Source of the DNA: Phoenix dactylifera
Taxonomy: Eukaryota > Streptophyta > Magnoliopsida > Arecales > Arecaceae
Assembly: GCF_009389715.1 (NCBI RefSeq)
Contig: NC_052407.1
Coordinates: forward strand, 3,971,154 to 4,035,153
Direction of reading: 5' to 3'
DNA: 64,000 bases
How positions within the stretch are numbered: position 1 is the stretch's first letter; the number at the start of each line of letters is the position of its first letter. The translations under genes were made by a program, and so were the position numbers. Below the pieces are notes generated by a model. It saw only the letters and a program-made list of their open reading frames with translations. It was not told the origin of the DNA and ran no database searches. This document shows positions 11,572 to 21,347 of this stretch, in pieces.

Positions 11572-14500
11572 TTCTGGACAAGGTCCGCCGTACCGGTCCG
11601 GATCGGCGTACCGGTGGCCGGCCGGACCGGTACGGTACCGGTACCGTACCGGTCCGGACCACTTTCTTTCCCATCAAAAAAAAAAAAAAAACCACAGCGA
11701 GGCGCTGTGGTTTCCCCCCCCCCCAAAAAAAAACACCGTACCGGTGCGAACCGGCCGGTTCGCACCGGTACGAGGCCGGTACCAAGCGGTACCGGCCGGT
11801 ACGGTCTCCGTACCGGCCGGTTCACAGAAGAAAACCGGAAATACCGGTTTTCATCTGTGTCCGGTACCGGTCAGGGACCGGACCGGTACGTACCGGCCCG
11901 TACCGGCCGGTACGGACCGGTACGGCATTCCTTGGTTCTGGAGATGAAATACTTGACAGAATTATGGAGATCAATTTACTCATCCATTTCTCTCAAAAAA
12001 TTTACCTGTTTATTAAGAAGAAAACTAACACTTAATGGGAAGAACAAATAATTGGTGATGTTACACTTCAATCAGAAATGAATTCCTCAGTAGTAATCTG
12101 TTCTATGCATTGGTGTATTAGTGAATTAGACTGTTCATATATACTACATAGTGTATTTTGTCAGAATCACCAGAATGCATAGTTATTTTTCTCTTAATCT
12201 CTATAAATATTATTCTGATTTATGTTTGAATATGATTTTCATGCATAAAAGGTTCAGCTTACTACACCTACTACTGAAAAACATAGAATGAAAGCAATTG
12301 CTGAAGCTTCAGAAGGATTTGTGTACCTTGTAAGTTTTTTCATCAGTAAACCTAATTATTTATCTTTTATGGTTTAGATTACACTATCCTATTAGATGCA
12401 AAAATTGATTTTTGATGTCATCTTTAGTGGTGATATAATCCATTTCATATTGCCATATCTCATGTCACTATCTAGCTCAAGATTATATCATTCAGCATAT
12501 GTTTTTAAAGCAGCCCTACTCATGTCACTAGCTAGCTCAAGATTATATCATTCAGCATACGTTTTTAAAGCAGCCCTAACCATGCTTTCTTTGCATTTGA
12601 TTTACCCGATCATATCATTTTCTCCTGTTGTTCTCAAGTACTTATTTGTTAGTACCAGCATTTGTTGAAACATAAAAGCCATAAGATTCATAATGCAGCT
12701 ATAATTTGCTTGCCTGCAAGGGGATGGTCAACTGCTTTCTTGTAATTCAATTTATTAGGTCCTAACTTTTATTCCTGAATAACTGCCTTACTAGTACTAA
12801 CTTTAGTTATTAAAAACCTTATGGTGTCTAAAAATATTATTTTCTTGTATCATTGTTTGGTTGAGGCAAGAAGTATTACACAAAAGCAGTGGCACAACTA
12901 CTTCTAACCTGCCCAACTGCTCTTGTCAAATTGCAGGGCAGTCATTACAAATACATTTAAAAGATTTTTCAATTTACCTTATGGAAAATAAATTCTGACA
13001 AGTGTGATGACCTTGAAACTCTATTTAAAGCACATGGCACCTATTGAAGATTATGTAGGAAATCGAGAAAGATGATTTGGAATGGAGAAAGTAAAGAAAT
13101 AATTATTGACTAATATTGAAAAAAACCATTTCAAAATAACAAAATCTATCACATGTTTCCAATTCCTAACCAGCCTTAACATAATTAACTTGAGCATTTA
13201 ATGTAATAAAGCTATATATGAGATGTTTGTAACAAGGCTTTTGTGGTTATGCTTAGGGTGTAGCTTCTAATCTGATCCATATGTTCCGCACTAAATCTTA
13301 AATGGAGTAAAAAATCTTGCACAAAGGAAAGCTGGATATGTGAGGATCCGTGCGGACATGTGTTTAGTTCCACATCGATTATTCGCTGGATAGATCTTGG
13401 AAACTTATACAGAATCAAGGAACCCAAATAATACCCTCCGGCTAGTCATTTTGGGTGAGGTCCTAGGTTGTTACAAATGGTATCAGAGCGGACCCAGCCT
13501 ATAACCTATGTGGACTAGGGGACACTGCAACATGGTTCTATTGGGGCTGACCACAGGCTGATCGTGGTGTTTGTGATTAAATTTGAATGGATTTGAACCC
13601 TTAGTCTGACGAGGACGTCAGAGCTTGAAAGGGGGGAATATGTGAGGACCTGTGCGGGCATATGTTTAGTCCCATATCGGTTATTTGCTGGGTAGATATT
13701 GGGTACTTATGTAGGATCAACGAATCCAAATAATACCTTCCGGCTAGCCATTTTGGGTGATGTCCTGGGTTGTTACATTATATGTTTTACTTCACATCAT
13801 CTTTTCTGGGTATCTAGAGGAAACTTCTTGTCTGAAGTCCTAATAGTTCAACTAACTTAGTGCGTTATGATCTCAGGTCCTAGTTCTCTCCTTTGGGTGC
13901 TATGATGTTTTGGCTATCGAAATTCTGTGAAACGATGGGCTGTGAGGATCAAGAAATATAAAATAGTATCGTGCAAACACTTGAAATTAATGAGAAAGTA
14001 ATCAAGACCAACAAAGTAAGAAGAAAACAATGTTTCTTGGCTCTAATAGAAACCGGCTATTTAGGAAAGTTTTCTTTTAGAATAGTGATATGGAAAAATT
14101 TTAGGGTGAAGTGAGAGAGAACTGCTTTTGGCATTTGGGCTTTGCTAGAAAAGATTAAGAGGTGGTTCCGGATTTAGGTTGAAAGATTAAAAAAGAACAG
14201 GAAAGCAGCAAAAAGGATTTAATGCAGGTATGTGATGAGACCAGATTATTTTTTTTTTGTTTGAAGAATTCCACTTCGAAATAATTGAGCAAGGATGGTA
14301 TAAGACTTGTTGCTAGTATTTTTGTTCATATTAATCTATCTATTAGAATTTTTAATTGACTATTGATATGTTTCAATAGGTGAGCTCTGTTGGAGTTACT
14401 GGTGCACGTCCTTCTGTGAATCTGCAAGTACAATTTCTCTTAGAGGAAATTAAAGAGGTTTGCTTCTCCCTGTGTCTTAGTTTCTAAATTATTATCTTAC

Positions 14501-15167
14501 ATGAAATTGGAAAAAGAATATATTTAGTATCACATGATCTTTCCCAAGTGTTCTTTTCACTTAGATGTTTGCAAATTGCAGGATTGCTAGATTTAACAAT
14601 ATAGTTATTTTTCTGCTGATAGCTGTTAGCTCGACTGGTTTTTGTTCATCTCTCTGTAGGAGAGGTCTCAGTTTTAAACCTCTGTGGTGGTGAACAACCA
14701 CCATGTTTCTAAACATATTAACAAAAACAAAGAAAGAGAGAAAGAAAAGGAAAAGTATAGCCATTTTTCCTCCTAGACCTATGGTACACTTTGAGTGCAT
14801 ACAACTAATTTATTATGTCGAGCATTGAATATTGATGAAGATTATTATAGGCTGGACCATTTCTGATTCTAAGAGAGATTTTCATTTCTTTTCAGGTGAC
14901 CACAAAACCTGTCGCAGTTGGCTTTGGCATATCAAAACCAGAACATGTTAGACAGGTTAGTCATTCTTAAACAACTGAACTTAAATGCACTTGCTGATTT
15001 GTTTCTGAGATTGAGTTGAACAAATATTGCAGCTTTCATTATGGGGAGCTGATGGCGTGATCGTGGGTAGCGCCATTGTTAAGCTATTAGGAGAAGCCAA
15101 TTCTACTGAAGAAGGATTGAAGCATGTTGAGTCCTTTATGACATCCTTAAAAGAAGCACTCCCCTAA
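1813..15167 (+). CDS. TSA: Divergent tryptophan synthase alpha paralogue (IGL-like), plastid, 9 exons
   Basis: Exons: 1813-2034, 5899-6045, 6591-6656, 8863-8971, 11420-11496, 12252-12329, 14380-14457, 14896-14955, 15033-15167. All introns are GT-AG, phase 0 except phase 1 between exons 4 and 5. The joined frame is 323 aa without stops. Residues 1 to about 60 are Ser/Pro/Thr-rich, like a chloroplast transit peptide. The TIM-barrel follows, with the catalytic Glu (E107, in IIELG) and Asp (D118, in ADGP), the loop-6 motif GVTGAR (Thr240), and phosphate-binding GFGIS (268-272) and GSA (291-293). The family cleaves indole-3-glycerol phosphate to indole and glyceraldehyde-3-phosphate. Unlike gene 2, it has YYNLIF for YYNPIL, ASSKRAL for [15 protein letters not shown] for GLVVPDVP, and KEVTTKP for KEATTKP. 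Several of these recall maize IGL/BX1 as I remember it. A lyase acting without the beta subunit is therefore possible but unproven. Confidence 0.93.
2591..2792 (-). mobile_element. Old 5'-truncated LINE 3' end with 9-bp target duplication
   Basis: On the minus strand this translates to a degraded RNase H C-terminus ([12 protein letters not shown] and following), homologous to the younger LINE at 3811-4490. The tail, read here as its complement, has become a (CTT)n run at about 2591-2618. GCATTCTTT at 2582-2590 is repeated at 2793-2801, consistent with a target-site duplication. The same fragment is present in the right-hand duplicate (about 62644-62826), so it inserted before the duplication. 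Confidence 0.75.
3170..3570. repeat. Dispersed AT-rich 'gaataccctt' repeat, left copy
   Basis: A/T-rich DNA with repeated short strings such as 'tatgaataccct' and 'gcatgtatat'. Related sequence occurs at about 25490-25640 and in the duplicate at 63225-63620. No terminal structure or coding content was identified. Confidence 0.35.
3811..4490 (-). mobile_element. Young 5'-truncated LINE with intact RNase H-like domain
   Basis: A minus-strand open frame covering about 3844-4490 encodes a plant LINE RNase H (RVT_3-type) domain. It contains FDGS, EGDS, the [11 protein letters not shown] stretch and a C-terminal [11 protein letters not shown] poly-T run at 3812-3828 is the complement of its poly-A tail. 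The right-hand duplicate has an uninterrupted site at 63866/63867, so this insertion post-dates the duplication. The 5' part of the LINE (endonuclease, reverse transcriptase) is missing. The open frame continues past about 4490 into flanking DNA, so its apparent 239-aa length is partly accidental. Confidence 0.85.
4491..4553. repeat. 22-bp direct repeat at the LINE 5' junction
   Basis: A 22-bp string starting 'gaacccaaagagagaat' at 4491-4512 recurs at 4531-4553 with one extra base. The right-hand duplicate, which lacks the LINE, has this string only once. The extra copy sits exactly at the LINE 5' junction and may be filler DNA made during insertion. Confidence 0.6.
5220..5620. repeat. Degenerate ATTTAACC-rich repeat, likely MITE
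   Basis: About 400 bases of intron 1 consist of repeated 'cccatttaa' and 'ctatttaat' strings, ending in 'aacctgacctg' repeats. It resembles AT/GT-rich non-autonomous hAT-type elements, but I could not identify termini or a target duplication. Confidence 0.3.
6657..8862 (+). other. Intron 3 of gene 1, no recognisable element
   Basis: A 2.2-kb AT-rich intron. I see no coding domains, terminal repeats or tandem arrays in it. Intron 2 (6046-6590, 545 bp) is likewise plain. Confidence 0.5.
9507..9690. mobile_element. Mutator-like MITE 1 (CCGGTAC-rich), intron 4 of gene 1
   Basis: Terminal inverted repeats read AAGGTTTGCC at the left and AAGGTATGCC on the complement of the right end. They are flanked by 10-bp direct repeats (9497-9506 and 9691-9700) that match at 8 of 10 positions. 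The interior is rich in ggtacggta and accggtacc strings. Length, terminus and 10-bp flanks agree with two other members in this window (11580-11933, 39510-39761). A 9-11 bp target duplication is typical of Mutator-like elements. Confidence 0.65.
9691..11419 (+). other. Rest of intron 4 of gene 1
   Basis: AT-rich intronic DNA with no recognisable repeat or gene. Small open frames near 10936-11232 on both strands show no domain. Confidence 0.45.
11527..11569. repeat. (TA)n microsatellite
   Basis: An almost pure TA repeat lies immediately before the Mutator-like MITE in intron 5 of gene 1. Confidence 0.9.
11580..11933. mobile_element. Mutator-like MITE 2 with CCGGTAC palindromes, intron 5 of gene 1
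   Basis: A 354-bp element flanked by 10-bp direct repeats, ggttctggac at 11570-11579 and ggttctggag at 11934-11943 (9 of 10 identical). The termini read AAGGTCCGCCGTACC and, on the complement, AAGGAATGCCGTACC. The interior is extremely GC-rich for this region. It has a perfect 36-bp palindrome at 11737-11772, a CCACAGCG/CGCTGTGG hairpin near 11692-11711, and poly-A and poly-C runs. Open frames through it are by-products of the repeats. Confidence 0.8.
12461..12580. repeat. Two tandem 60-bp units in intron 6 of gene 1
   Basis: Unit 1 (12461-12520) and unit 2 (12521-12580) differ at only a few positions, and both begin 'catgtcacta'. This is a simple local duplication with no coding role. Confidence 0.9.
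13339..13777 (+). mobile_element. TRIM (miniature LTR retrotransposon) in intron 6 of gene 1
   Basis: Two direct LTRs of 137 bp each (13339-13475 and 13641-13777) begin TGTGAGGA and end TTGTTACA. Two bases after the 5' LTR is a primer-binding site TGGTATCAGAGC (13478-13489), complementary to initiator tRNA-Met. A purine-rich tract (GAAAGGGGGGAA) precedes the 3' LTR. The 165-bp interior has no coding capacity. I count about 21 differences between the LTRs (near 15%), so it is old. Flanking 5-mers (ggata, ttata) match only partly. It is distinct from Cassandra as I know it, since no 5S-like sequence is evident. Confidence 0.93.
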
Positions 15168-15544
15168 GTCAGCTATCATTTGTATGAGGACTGATAAAAA
15201 GTCACTGATATTTCTTAGCGTTGGTTGGTTTGTTAGTAAAAGATAGCTGTCAATTGGAATGGTAACTTGGCACTAGTCAGTCCGAGGGGGAGTATGTGTA
15301 CAAGAAGGGTCATCATCTTTCAGGAGAAGATCCTATGTCAATGATTGTGAATTGAATTTATCTCCTGAATGTTTTTCATAGCAAGGATGTTAGAAGTCCT
15401 TTCTTTTTAAATAAGTAAAAATTTATTGAAAGGAAGGCTGTTAGAAGGCTACTGGTAGTTGTATCCATGTAAGTTTCATTGCATCTACTAATTTCCTAAT
15501 TATTCAGTGTGAAACATGGGTTGATTATGTTGCCTATTTTGCCT
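15168..15544. other. 3' flank of gene 1
   Basis: The presumed 3' UTR and downstream DNA of gene 1. No clear canonical AATAAA signal stands out and no other gene is seen. Confidence 0.4.
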
Positions 15545-15800
15545 AGAAACTGCTATATTTTTATTTTATAAAAGTATTATAAAGGAATAATCTACTAGAA
15601 TAAAATCAGAAAATTGAAAAGAGCTTGCGTGGCTCGAGGCGTGTGATATATTCTAAGATTGTGATTCACCCTCTATGTGCGGGTTTGCAGCGATACTCCT
15701 CTAACAAACACGATCGCTGGAGAGGCTTGACCTGATCAATTGTTTCAGATGCCAAAAAAAGGAGAGAAAAGATAAAAAGCAGAAAGTTGAAGAATGGAAG
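15545..15800. repeat. Three-copy 5'-flank segment, copy 2, downstream of gene 1
   Basis: The first 100 or so bases closely match 1198-1320 and 60966-61085. It ends in a purine-rich run just as the other copies do, then gives way to the GC-rich LTR that follows. It may mark the 5' flank of a lost or interrupted TSA-family copy, or be a dispersed LTR piece. Confidence 0.5.
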
Positions 15801-15809
15801 AACTATGTC

Positions 15810-18595
15810 CGTGGAAGAAACGATTTGCGATAGCGTCGCGGCAGCACCGCGGCCGCTAGGAACAGCCGCTGCTCATGCTTAACCACCGCGAGAATTGTGG
15901 CAGTGAACGAGCCGCCCTCCTTTAGAAAACCCACTATAAAAACCCCTCATCCCTCTGCCATTGATCCACTATCGAGCTTTCTTCTCCCTCTCCTCCCTCC
16001 TCCTCCTTCGGTGGTTGGCGTGCCACCCCGGCCAAGCATCACCACCCGAGATCTCTCTTCCTTGTTTTTTTTCCTATTTCAAGATCCACCTTGTTGCCAG
16101 AAGTGCCGCCGACGCCGCCAGCCCCCCGGACTCGCTACCCTTGGTTCTGGTCCTTCCTCTCCGCCACTTGCTGGTGAGCTCCTCTTCTCCTTGTTCTTCT
16201 ATTCTTAGATAATCCAAGTTGGACCCAAACCAAGAGCTCTCTCGGTCTTCCTCCCCGTTGGCCCCCGTAGCGGCCGTCGACAACCACTGCAGTCAGGTGG
16301 CCGTCGACCTCCGACCATCCGGGCCTGACTACCACTGGGCTCTTTCCCTCTTCCTTCTCCTTTTTCCCTTCCTCCTTGTTCCTGAACGAAATGGGATGAA
16401 GAACGCCTCTCATGGGCCAAGTTGGGCTGAGTTTGGGCCTTATTGGGCCGTACCCATTGTGGGCCAAATTTGAGCCCACTTCAGTCATCTTGGGCCCTGT
16501 TGTGCCATACCCATTGTGGGCCAAATTTGGGCCCAGTTTAGTCATTTTGGCCCTATTGGGTCGTGTCCATCGTGGGCCGAGTTCGGGCCTTGTTTATCTT
16601 GTTAGATTATGTCTATTGTGGGGTCGTATACCTTTTGGGCCTTGTTCATTTTGTTGGGCCGTATCCATCATGGGCCGAGTTTAGGCCATGTTCACTATGT
16701 TGGGGCCTTATCCATTGTGGATCGTATTTATTTTAGGCCCTGTTCACCCTGTTGGGCCGTGCCCATTGTGGGCCGAGTTTGGGCCTTGTTCATCCTGTTG
16801 GGCCACGTTCAATGTGGTCGTATTTCTTTTGGGCCGTGTTGGGCCCTGTTCATCCCTTTTGGGATGTACCCATTTTGGGCCCTATGCATCTATCGTGGGC
16901 CGTATTCGTTTTGGGTCTTGTTCATCCATTGTAGGCCCTGTTCATCCATTATGGACCGAGCCCGTTTATTTTGGGCCAAGAGAAAAAAAGAGAAGAAAAA
17001 CCCTCTTTGTCTCTCTCTACTTGATTCGTGGACCAGATACATTAATTGATCCAGGACAACCCAAGCCAAATCTCCCAGATCTCTCTTTTGCTATTTTGAT
17101 CGAACCAGATTGAATAGGCCAAGTCTCTGATTGGACCTAACCATGTGGATTAGGCTCGAAACTAAGTAGATCAGGCCCAAAATATCAACTAGTCTTAGAT
17201 CATGTATCATTTTCTCTCTCTAGGCAAGCCCACATTCAGACTAGATCTAGACTCTTCTCCTTATGGTCGACCTGAACTACTCGGACCGGGCTCAAAATCA
17301 GGATCAGACCAAATCCAGACTCAAGCTAAGATTCTCTCTCCTCTCCTTTTTCTCTCTCTAGACGTGCTCGAGGATCCCAGTGCAAGCTTGTTCTTCTTGT
17401 TGCTCGGATCCAAGTTGATAGTTTGGAGACCCTAAACTGCCTGATACTCGAATGGTAGACCGGTCAATACTTCAGCTCCAGCTAGATTTGACCACTTTTG
17501 ATTTTTACCTGATCCATTGAATCCTCCTGGCTCGGACTGACCTGGGCAATCAGGCACTATCACTCGACCAACCTGATATGGGGGCATGAGATAGTAGTGT
17601 TTAATTTTGACTTCTAGATATTAAAATTAATAATATTTTAATGGTATTAAACAAGTGTATCTGATACGTTTGTCCGAAGTGGAATTTAAAGCAAAAAGAA
17701 GTAAGTAACCTAATGCTTCAAAGTGTATTTTCTAAATTTTTGGTAAAATTAATAATTAGTTGATTAAATTCTGATATTTATTTTGTACTTAGTAAAACGG
17801 GCCAGATATGTTAATAATTATTTTAAAATTGTGTTATATGTTATGAAATCTAAAAAAAATTGACCGAGCAAGTTATCTATTTTATATGTATGTATTCTCA
17901 GAATGGCTATTATTTGGCCCCGTCGATGGACATTATTTGTTAGCCCTGTCAACTTATAATCTGCGAGGCACCGGTTTCGGCACCACACCACTGGTGATTA
18001 GAATAGTGGTATTTGGACACTGTTACCATTGGTTAATAATAGTGGGTTTTGGCACTTTGTACAACCCATGCCACTGGGTTACGTGGTCATAACCTATTGA
18101 TGTTGGGATTTTGATATTAGAGGCTTTTTTTATGAAATAATAATAAATTTCAAAAAAAAATATGTTTATTGATGAGTTATTTCTCAGTCATTATTTTGTG
18201 CTTTAATTAAAAATTTGGCATGCTTTGATCCCACTCTGGAATATTATATTGTTTACTGGGCTAGTATAGCTCATTACTATCTTTCTTTATTTTTTTAGAT
18301 CTAGATGCATAGATACATGATCACTCAAGACTTGGAGAGTGCGCTAGATTCCTAAAGATTTTTTCAGTTATTAGCATTTTAGTTAGACTAGTTAGAGTAT
18401 TTAATTTGATTTATATTATTAGTTAGCATATGTTTTATTTGAAACTATTGTGAGAACTATTTGAATAAATTAATACTTAAATAAATTTTATGGATTTGTC
18501 ATTGTTTTGATATGATCTGTAGCCTTGCAATCTTGTACGATCTGCCATACAAGCATGCGGCGTCTCTCGCGCTCCTGATTTGGGGCGTGACGATA
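15810..18595 (+). mobile_element. Gypsy-type LTR-derived fragment (probable solo or partial LTR)
   Basis: The stretch has a TATAAAA box at 15935-15941, a pyrimidine-rich leader-like zone, a GTAAGTAA string near 17700 and an end reading GGGGCGTGAC near 18582-18592. The same order of features occurs at about 25700-30360. No gag-pol coding sequence, second LTR or clean target duplication is visible. The assignment to Gypsy and the left boundary are inferred. Open frames in it are low complexity. Confidence 0.45.
16412..16980 (+). repeat. Degenerate minisatellite with 20 TGGGCC motifs
   Basis: By direct count, 20 plus-strand TGGGCC hexamers occur between 16412 and 16980 inside variable units resembling 'ttgggccgtacccattgt' and 'gggccttgttcatcc'. 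TGGGCC is the plant site II element bound by TCP factors. Here it may be only a by-product of repeat growth within an LTR. Long open frames through it (for example 16609-17049) are artefacts of the repeat. Confidence 0.85.
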
Positions 18596-18673
18596 AATAA
18601 GTGGTGCATAATGTAAGACTAAAATAGCTACAATAGTTTTTGGAGATCTATTGTTAATAATGATGCTTAAGTA

Positions 18674-19395
18674 TGCACAAAAGCAAAATTCACATATTAA
18701 AGCTGCAACTAGTGGGAAAGGAAGATTTGCTTCGAAACATGTTAGAAGGCTAGAGATGCATAAGATTTTGAAGAATTTGAAAAGAGCTGCAAACTATATC
18801 GAAGTTTGTAGAGTTTATTGAGTTTCATAATGAATTTTCAAATTCAAAAGGTTGTTCTAGTAATATTCAAAAGCTAGCAAATATGTGAAAGGAACAAGTT
18901 AGACATAGACAAGTTTTAAGGACTTTGAAGGCTTAAGAAATTATGGAAGAGTGTTAACTAAAAGAAGAAATATTACAGGCCTGTGGCCGTTAAGATTGGG
19001 AAAAGAAAAGTGAAAATTCATATGATGAAGGGTGCACAAGCACAAAAGCAGAATTCACATACTAAAGGAGCAACTAGTGGAAAAGGAAGATTTGCTTTAA
19101 AATATGGTAGAAAGCTAGAGATACATAAGATTTTGAAGGTATAAGAATTTGAAAGGAGCTGCAAACTAGATTGAAGTATGCAGAGTTTATGATTTTCATA
19201 ATGAGTTTTAAAATTCAAAAGATAGATTTAATGATATTCAAAGGCTAGCTCATATGTGAAAGGGAACAAGTTAAATAGACCACATAGATGTTCTAAAGAC
19301 ACTAGGAAGTTTTAAGAAATTATGGAAGAAGATGTTTATTAAAGAAGATAAATTGCAGGCTATTGGAATTTAAAATTTTTAAGAAAAAGCTGATA
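18674..19395. repeat. Two tandem copies of a 366-bp unit
   Basis: The sequence from 18674 repeats from 19040 ('gcacaaaagcaaaattcaca' against 'gcacaaaagcagaattcaca') and the similarity continues with small indels for the whole unit. No coding content was recognised. The unit is unrelated to the TSA genes. Confidence 0.85.
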
Positions 19396-20289
19396 GGGCA
19401 GTACTCAAGAATTATGAGCACAAGTTCATGTCTGAGAATTTCAGATCTACACCTAGATTCCTACCAAGAAGATATGAGCTCACATCTTATCAGAACAAAT
19501 TGTACACTGTGCTATTTAAATTGAGAATCCATAAGTGCCATGATTTACAAATTTGAACAACTTATAATCCCACTATGGAATGCTTTTATACTATTTTACC
19601 TATCGATTTAAAAAGTGAATGATAATGATTAAATTGGGTTGTAAGATGATGGCGGGATACAAAATGAGAATCCGGACTATTCATTATGATCTTCATATCT
19701 TAAGACATATTGACCAAAATATTACTAGTTCAGATTCTTCTAACAAATTGGAACTGGTCTTGCTATTCCTAGGTCTAACGATTCGAAAATATGATACAAA
19801 TACATTCGCATGCTCTAACAAGCAAAAAAACTGCAAACAATTGTTTTAAGCTACAATAAACCTTCCATTAATAATTCATAGATGAATAAATGTGAGCACT
19901 TATAAGCCTTTCAATTGCAAGAGGGAGTTAGATTGCAAGATTCTAGCAATTGATTAGATCCCAATTTACACCCTTAAATTTACCAAATGTCACTGCTTTC
20001 ACTAATTTTTGGTCATTGATCACGATTACTTGTTATTGGAGAGTCTATGGTATTACTTATTTGAGCTTGTCATATTATTGTTTGCCATATTAGCACCAAC
20101 TCTTTTTGTGTTTTTCCAACCATTTCTATTTGGAAGCTCATCTTCTCTTTCACATATAAATATCCCGTAATTCCTGTTTTCTGTGTACTTGTGATGTTAA
20201 CTTTTTATGTTTTCTTATCTTTCTATTTCTTTTATCAATCCTGGATTTATCCAAAAGTTAAGTCAAAAGATCTTTAGATTTACTAAAAT
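19396..20289. other. Unassigned intergenic sequence
   Basis: AT-rich DNA with no gene, terminal repeats or tandem array that I can support. Confidence 0.4.
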
Positions 20290-20825
20290 TAAGGTTGCAA
20301 CTTGGGTAGTTTGGGTAGGTTGAGGGCTCACCCAAACCTAACCAACCCAAGCCAAACATTACGTTGGTCTGGGATTATCCAACCCCAACTGCATCTTAAG
20401 CTAAATTTGGGTTGGATCGGATTACTCTTTGATTGTTCTGGGTTAGGTCAGACAAATCCAGTTAGGCTGAGTTGTGCAAGTAATTTAAGGTCGACGAAAT
20501 GTTTCGAACATTTTTATTAGGTCAGTAATTGTATTGAATAAGATCTCATGCATCTAGGCAATTACACAATTTTGTTACTTAGTAGGGCTAAAATTTAATT
20601 AAATGAAGCATATAAGTATTTAGTTAGAAGATGAAAATTAATTTAGTTATATTTTGTATTGGGTTGGGTAAGTGGGTTAATATTCAACCCTAGCTCCAAC
20701 CCAATTTGGGGTCGGGCCGGGATTTATGAGCCCAAACCACACCCAAGTTCATCAAACCTCGGCCTTACTCCACCTAACAAGCAAGTTGGGCTGATCAGGT
20801 CTGGGTGAGACCAAGTTGCAATCTA
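20290..20825. mobile_element. MITE with TTGCAACTTGG inverted termini and GGGTTGGG-rich interior
   Basis: The left end reads taaggttgcaacttgg and the complement of the right end reads tagattgcaacttgg. Subterminal DNA is rich in ccaaccc and gggttgg strings. This design is common in non-autonomous hAT-like elements. The 8-bp flanks do not match well, so the family is uncertain. Confidence 0.5.
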
Positions 20826-21347
20826 CTTGTAATATTTGAGTTTTGCCTATAAATATTGCAAATCAGGATGAATAATGTGGACTTTGGATATGTAGGGCTC
20901 ACTGCATATCAAAAAACAAAAACATATGCTAGGATGATCAACTGTTGAGTCTGAGATTTTATGCAATTGGTGAGAGAGGTAAGATTGGAGAAATGGCACT
21001 TGGTTTTGGTTGATGATGAAAACAAAATGCCAGAGAACCACGAGACATTTATATGATGGCCAATGAAGACGAGCATCTCAACATTAAATGTGAATTCTTT
21101 TAAAAACGTTTTGTGTGGAAACGTTGACAAGCATGGAGAAATGGATAGAAAGCTTTTAGTGTAACTGGATTGGACCACGACCAATTTGTAATATTGTGTA
21201 GCATCAGTATAGCTGCATACTGTCCTGAATGCAAGCAATGCCTCTTGGTGTACAGTTGATGAGACTAGGCAGGGGTGATTGTTTAATTGGAACTCTTGAC
21301 ATAAGCATTAGATGATAAATATTGAAATAATATTCAAGAGTGTAACA
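20826..21347. other. Unassigned intergenic sequence
   Basis: No recognisable gene or element between the MITE and the CACTA-like element. Confidence 0.4.

Noticed and set aside
11332-12051. 239-aa plus-strand open frame
   Set aside because: It reads through exon 5 of gene 1 into a TA repeat and a GC-rich MITE. Splice sites and homology limit the real coding part to 11420-11496.
16609-17049. 146-aa Gly/Pro/Trp-rich protein
   Set aside because: The frame is the product of the TGGGCC minisatellite. Overlapping frames are open for the same reason.
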